Below are positions 59,344 through 64,000 of a DNA stretch of 64,000 nucleotides, piece after piece. The stretch covers positions 1 to 64,000 of the forward strand of contig NW_026570240.1 in assembly GCF_019649055.1 (NCBI RefSeq). The letters are read 5' to 3'. The position numbers and the translations under genes are program-made. The stretch's first letter is position 1, and each line of letters begins with the position of its first letter. The notes below the pieces were generated by a model. The model worked only from the letters and a program-made list of their open reading frames with translations. It was not told the origin of the DNA and searched no databases. This stretch comes from Paramacrobiotus metropolitanus (taxonomy: Eukaryota; Tardigrada; Eutardigrada; Parachela; Macrobiotidae).

Positions 59344-60357
59344 TTGGACAATCGATCTTATACGTTAGAATGCATTTTAAAGGTTACAGCCAAAGATTCC
59401 GTAGATGTTTACAAATGCTTTGCAATAATTCGGTTAAATGGTAAAGTTGATAATGCATAACCACACACTGACAATGCTTGCCATAAAAAATAATTATATA
59501 GTCCAGAAACACTGTCGTATAATAAACTGCCTGCCAACAAATGCAGACAAATTCATGAGCGGATTAAGGTGGGTTTCATCTATATAGATTGTAACTTACA
59601 AACATGTAAAGGATTTTTTAACCCGAGGTACGTACAATAGAAGTTTAGGAAATCGTTATAGAATAATTCTGTCAAACGGAAAACCGACTTTATACTCTGT
59701 CATGTAGCGGACTTTTCAATTGCAGTTGCCTGTCGTCAGACAAACCTCTGTCTGCAATTTCGGGTAATAAATTATTCAGCAGCTGTTGTAGTACTACATG
59801 ATAACAAGCGGTTTCCGTTGTCATTTATTGCGTGATTTAGCCATGCAATTAAAGCTGCCGCAGGAAATAGTGTCTATGGGTTGGAGACAACAGTATCGCA
59901 ATCCTATTTAACAATTTAATTTCCGCTTTGCGCAGTCACTTGCTGGCACGCAACGGTTAAACTAAATCCGATCGCGAATTGCCATATTGCCGAACTTTAA
60001 AGAATACACTCATGGCCATGCAGAGTGACCAATTGCAACTACCTAATCGGGCGTCACCCAAAGGAAAACAGGATCGGTAAGAGCTTCAAGATTTAAATCG
60101 ACACTGTCTGAAATCACAGGTCTTTCAGTTTTGCTTTGCAAATGTATTTAGAGCTATAATAATTAGTATGACACCGTGGAACCATAAAAATTTAGGATTT
60201 GCCAGTCTGTAATTGACTGAAATACAGAATGTTGTGACGAAGATTATCCGCAAGCCACAAAGTTTTGAAGTTACAAGTGCTAAAAACAGCGATTATCTGT
60301 CAGACGGTACTACTTTTCAATTTCCAGTGAAGGAAAAGAGAATTGAAAAAAATTAGA
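59344..60357. other. Intergenic region between bHLH genes B and C
   Basis: About 1 kb separates the 3' end of gene C from the start of gene B. No gene is seen; it probably contains the promoter of gene B. Confidence 0.5.
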
Positions 60358-61603
60358 TTAGCCAGGTCTGGAACCACGAATGCTAGTGTGAATTTTCTCG
60401 GTAACTGGTCGGCAGCCCACGGAATCCGGCGAGTCCAGCAAGATCTGCAGATGCCGGATATACTTAATTGCTCCCCTCAAAATGTCCACTTTGCTCATGC
60501 GCTTTTGTGAAGATTCCGTTGGCAGTTTTTGACGCAAACTAAGAACAACAATTTTACAATGTTAACTTTTTTTCAAATGGATATTTTGTGGGTTGTAATT
60601 TGAATTTATGTTACGAGCTTTCATAATGCATATATTTTCACCGCAAATTAATATAGATATCTTCCGCCAGTTTAGTTCGTTATACAAAAGATCGGTTTAG
60701 ATACGTTCGAATTTCTTTCATGAAGTTGTTGTTGAATGAGGTAATTGTAACTGACAGTTTTACTTTGTACAGTTTCCATCGTGCAGTTGTAAATTTATAG
60801 AATTATATAACAAGCTGACCACATGTATATCGCATATCTACCACGCATACTCGAATAAATAATTATTATTCATGATAACATAAAATACCATGTTTTTGAC
60901 GAATTCAAGATAGTTTTTAATAATTGAATGTCGTATATAGCGTAATATACAGAAATAAGCAAACAGTTAAATATATTAACATGTAGTTTAACTAACAATA
61001 TAATTAAATACATATATTAACGTATAGTTTTATGTGTGCAAATGAAAAGGTCAAATGCTCTTACCGCGTATATCCATCATTAACGCAACGCACCCGCTGC
61101 CGCTCCCGTTCATTACGCCGCCGTAGAAATACTGGTTCATAGTACAACAGATGATCTCCGTGCAATTTCGGTATGGGAATTAGACACTCTGGCGAAAACG
61201 GATCCTTGACTGCCGGCAAATTTCCAGAAGTAGAGGTTACTGAGGCCGATGAAACCTTACTGCCAGGCGCAAACGCCTTCTCATGACTGCCTTCCACGTT
61301 CCTTTTTTTGACTCCTGCTTTTCGTTCTTCGATAACGCTCGGACGCGACTGGACGGAGTGCGGATAAGTGGCTTGATACGTGGCATCGATCCGGTAACTA
61401 AAGGACACCAAGGGGACGGTGTCTTCCTTGTTGGAACTCCCGACTGGGCTTTCGTTAATTAACGCCGGAGGATACCACACTAGAGCCGGTATAACACAGT
61501 TTTGACTGGCCGTGTTCATGTTGATTTCAACAGAGAGGGATTTCAGACTGACGTAAGAAGGTTGCGAATAAAACTCATTTAGGCATGATTGTTTCATTCT
61601 CAT
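60358..61603 (-). CDS. ASCL3/4/5-like bHLH transcription factor (C), intron in helix 1
   Basis: This is the third achaete-scute-family member. Two exons, 61065-61603 and 60358-60538, join in phase across a 526-bp intron, giving 239 residues. The basic region is VFLRRRNERERQRVRCVN and helix 1 GYTR-LRQKLPTE is split by the intron; helix 2 is KRMSKVDILRGAIKYIRHLQ. The preceding motif LLYYEPVFLRRRNERER and the AIKYIRHLQ helix fit the ASCL3/4/5 subgroup. The protein ends soon after helix 2 (IHTSIRGSRPG). An intron inside the bHLH is unusual for this mostly intronless family. ATG 61603 is the first of two close ATGs (MRMKQ). The nuclear proneural or gland-type role is inferred from relatives. Confidence 0.9.
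60539..61064. other. Intron of bHLH gene C
   Basis: AT-rich intron bounded by GTAAGA and TTCTTAG on the minus strand. No embedded feature is seen. Confidence 0.75.
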
Positions 61604-62586
61604 AGCTAGGGCTTTTGAATTTATATGAACAGTTTCATGAGTTTAGAAAAGGGTAATTTGAGTCGCAGGAGCGTACTGTAACAACTGTAAAGGCAAACAA
61701 GTCCGGAAGGGTATCTGTAACAAACAGCCTGCTCGATTTGTGTTATGAGGGTTCTTGGATTACAAATCATTTGTTCTTATTTGATGGATTGATTGGTTAG
61801 ATGCGAAGGTGAGTGATCAGACGAATTTACCGGTGTATACGATGATAATCGAACATGTTGGTTTATGCAGATTACGCCGACAGTGCAGGGCACTTTTGTT
61901 TGTTCATTCCGAAATACAAGGGAACAGCGGGAAATTCAAGAGCATTGTAGAGGGCTTGTTTATGCATTCGACAACTAATCCATGGATGCAGATCAACATC
62001 AGCATCCAAGTGAACACGTCAGAATTATAATTCAAGAGTATGGAATATGGGCTGTGTCTGCATTACAAACGGCAGGCATGGTCGAAGCGAAACAAGATAT
62101 TACTAAATGGGATATTCAATTAATCTTAGAATTCATGAATCTTCGGAGGCCGGCACTCTTATATATGTATAATTATTAAAAATCGCAGCTTGTTATTTTA
62201 GGTGATCATTCGCATGTTGCTGTAAAGAATATACTTTTTAATTGCACAATGACAGTAAAACGTCAGGGCCAGAAAATATATATTCTGTACACTAGAAAGC
62301 AAACTGGCCACTGTATAATGTACAATGTTTTTGTATAATTAGCTGTACAGTATTTATTTTCCAGTGTGACAGACGGTGTACGTGTACAACTTTCTTATTT
62401 CGGAATTGTGTATTGTATTTCGGAATAATTGTCATTAAACGCGACGATAATCGTGATTTTCTGATACAACTGCTTTAATACAATCCATCGAAGCACGTTT
62501 GTTAACCAAGTTTTACAATAAAAAATTAAAATCAACAACACCTAAATCCAAACTAAAAGTTAAAAAATAACATGAATTTCGTTACT
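61604..62586. other. Intergenic region between CUB gene 3' end and bHLH C
   Basis: About 980 bp holding the bHLH C promoter and the 3' UTR of the CUB gene. Two plus-strand ORFs (61809-62179) look random. Confidence 0.5.
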
Positions 62587-64000
62587 TTATCCAACTCCAC
62601 CGGCAAAACGCAGTCGCTGCGGAGAAACAGTAACAGGAAAGGCGGTGGGAGCCATATTAAGAGTTTCCGCTGCAAAGGCAGACACAAATCTTGTATTAAA
62701 CATTAAAAAAACCAAAGTATAACCAATTCCTTACCATCCGAAGTGGAGTACATCAGCCTGAAACCATTGCCAGCCAGAGCAAAATCCGTATGGAAATCGA
62801 TTATCATTTTGCGTTTGGAGATGATCGGCTGCGGTGGCTCGCCTCCCGCTCCGTACAACCCTCCGCCCCCGCAGACACGCGGCCCCGGACTAATGGCCTC
62901 GCTCTCATTATTTGCACTTTCACCGTACACAATCAGCCAATCTTGGCACAACACTTCGGTGTACAGTGTCCCGAAAGCCCGGTTGGTGTCCTTAATCAGT
63001 AAACGCCGGCTGCCTTCGATGTCGAAGTGGTTGGGATCGAATTCCAGTTTAATATACGGCCGGTCGGGTGGAGCGGTGATTTCGTAGCGGCAGTCCAGAT
63101 TATTGTTGGGCTTACCGGGGAAACCCGGCGACACGATGACGCCTTCTGGGTCGGTGAACTTTCCGCCGCAGCCAATGGTCCACGCGGCACTGAAACCCTT
63201 AGCGGTAATTTCATTATCCGAATGGAATTTCACGCGGATCTGATTGGATGAGGACAGCGTAACATTCGGAGTCACGATGCCGCAGGATGTCGAAAGAGAC
63301 GTCCAGTCGTTGGGTGCGGCCAAATCACTGATTTCCACGTAGTCTTTCGAACAGTTTGTTGATTTTTCAATGTCGAAACGGCCTTGGAAGGTAAAGTTAA
63401 TGTGGTAGCCGACATCCACAATAATAAACCAAATACACTCAGTATTGGTTGGGTAGTCCACTTGCGGAAGCTCATCGTACCCGGGCGTTGCAATCCGACC
63501 CGTATTTCCGTGGAATGTTCCGCCGCATCCTAATTAAATTCAGCATTTTGCGCAAAAGCATGAAGCTTTATTTACTTGATCACGAATCTGTTCAAATTTT
63601 GTGCTGACTAGGATAGTTAAATTTTCGGTGTGTTAAAACCGCTTGATTACTGACCTTTGGAAACCGTAATAAAGGAAGCTTGAAAGCCCCGATCCGTCCC
63701 ACTATCGTCACTTCGAAATCGCAGAAATAACGCCGATCCCTGTGATCGAATTGCCGGAATAGCTGGAGTGCCACAGATTAAATCATTTATGCGAGGTGAC
63801 GTATGGAATCGGCCATTGAGGATTTCCAGAGAATCCTTGGAGCAGTTAGTGCTTTCTTCCAATTTAATATCGCGGAAGGTCAGCTGCAATTATTTATCCG
63901 CTGAGTTTCGCAGGTCAAATATCGATTTGGTGTAAGCCTAATTAACCAACCTGTACTTGAGCGCCGGTCATTTCTGACGACTGGATGAGCCAAGCGCACG
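62587..64000 (-). CDS. CUB-domain protein, 3' part (runs off window)
   Basis: This is an extracellular protein with CUB domains of cubilin/tolloid type, probably binding proteins or lipid carriers, often calcium-dependently. Visible exons: 63951-64000 (cut by the window edge), 63655-63883, 62735-63529 and 62587-62669. They encode the rest of one CUB domain (LTFRDIKLEESTNCSKDSLE, ALFLRFRSDDSGTDRGFQAS), a second beginning GCGGTFHGNTGRIATPGY and ending KGFSAAWTIGCGG, and a third beginning GKFTDPEGVIVSPGFPG with PGPRVCGGGG and FALAGNGFRLMYST. The hallmarks S(T)PGYP-like starts, W/F-hydrophobic cores and GF(R/S)xxW-type ends are present. A short C-terminal tail (FPVTVSPQRLRFAGGVG) ends without a membrane helix, so this isoform looks secreted. 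The N-terminus and other domains lie beyond 64000. Confidence 0.9.

Noticed and set aside
61809-62179. Two plus-strand ORFs upstream of bHLH C
   Set aside because: No domain, no signal peptide and no plausible splicing between them.
62743-63087. Plus-strand ORF of 114 codons
   Set aside because: It is antisense to the CUB exon, which has clear domain hallmarks.
1-64000. tRNA and rRNA genes
   Set aside because: I looked for B-box-like GGTTCGA signals and cloverleaf arms by eye and found no convincing case; a tRNAscan run would be decisive.

Overview
This 64-kb window is nuclear DNA of a small-genome bilaterian invertebrate. Coding sequence is split by many GT-AG introns, often only 55-110 bp. 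The gene families are conserved animal ones: MAP4K, eIF2B delta, SMOC, PAF1, dynein light intermediate chain, MCFD2, MACROD and achaete-scute bHLH. No bacterial operon features, rRNA or CRISPR array are seen. Intron size, gene density and divergence suggest an ecdysozoan, and a tardigrade is my best guess; this is inference and cannot be proven from the window.

Layout from left to right. 0.6-6.6 kb: a MAP4K3/5-type kinase (+, with a 2-nt frame break in the kinase domain) converges on EIF2B4 (-, ten exons fully resolved). 8.7-16.9 kb: a secreted SMOC-like calcium-binding protein (+) with two thyroglobulin-EC units converges on a DNAJC4-like membrane J-protein (-). 17.8-20.2 kb: a POLE3/CHRAC-14-like histone-fold gene (+) converges on a sigma-class GST (-). 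21-22.2 kb: long inverted repeats of mobile-element type. 22.9-27.8 kb: SGT1 (+), then dynein light intermediate chain (+). 29.6-33.8 kb: an atypical class A GPCR (+) converges on an RPA70-like two-OB-fold gene (-). 34.8-38.3 kb: MCFD2 (+) converges on a MACROD-type macrodomain hydrolase (-) that contains a 14-nt micro-exon. 39.2-45.0 kb: PAF1 (+) converges on an unrecognised nuclear-type gene (-). 45.95-48.9 kb: an apparently intact MULE-type DNA transposon with a FLYWCH domain, flanked by inverted 16-bp tandem arrays; a secreted-protein ORF runs into its right array. 51.4-61.6 kb: three achaete-scute-family bHLH genes in a gene-poor territory. 62.6-64.0 kb: the 3' end of a CUB-domain gene (-) that runs off the window.

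The genes do not form one pathway. The clearest organisation is the alternation of strands, with six tail-to-tail pairs separated by about 290-710 bp. The achaete-scute group looks like a real functional cluster: related proneural regulators sharing a roughly 10-kb region that is mostly non-coding and probably regulatory. The best leads for something new are the 14-nt MACROD micro-exon, the bHLH cluster, the MULE and the ORF ending in its repeat array, the two-OB RPA-like gene with an in-frame TAG before an open tail, and the doubled SMOC architecture.
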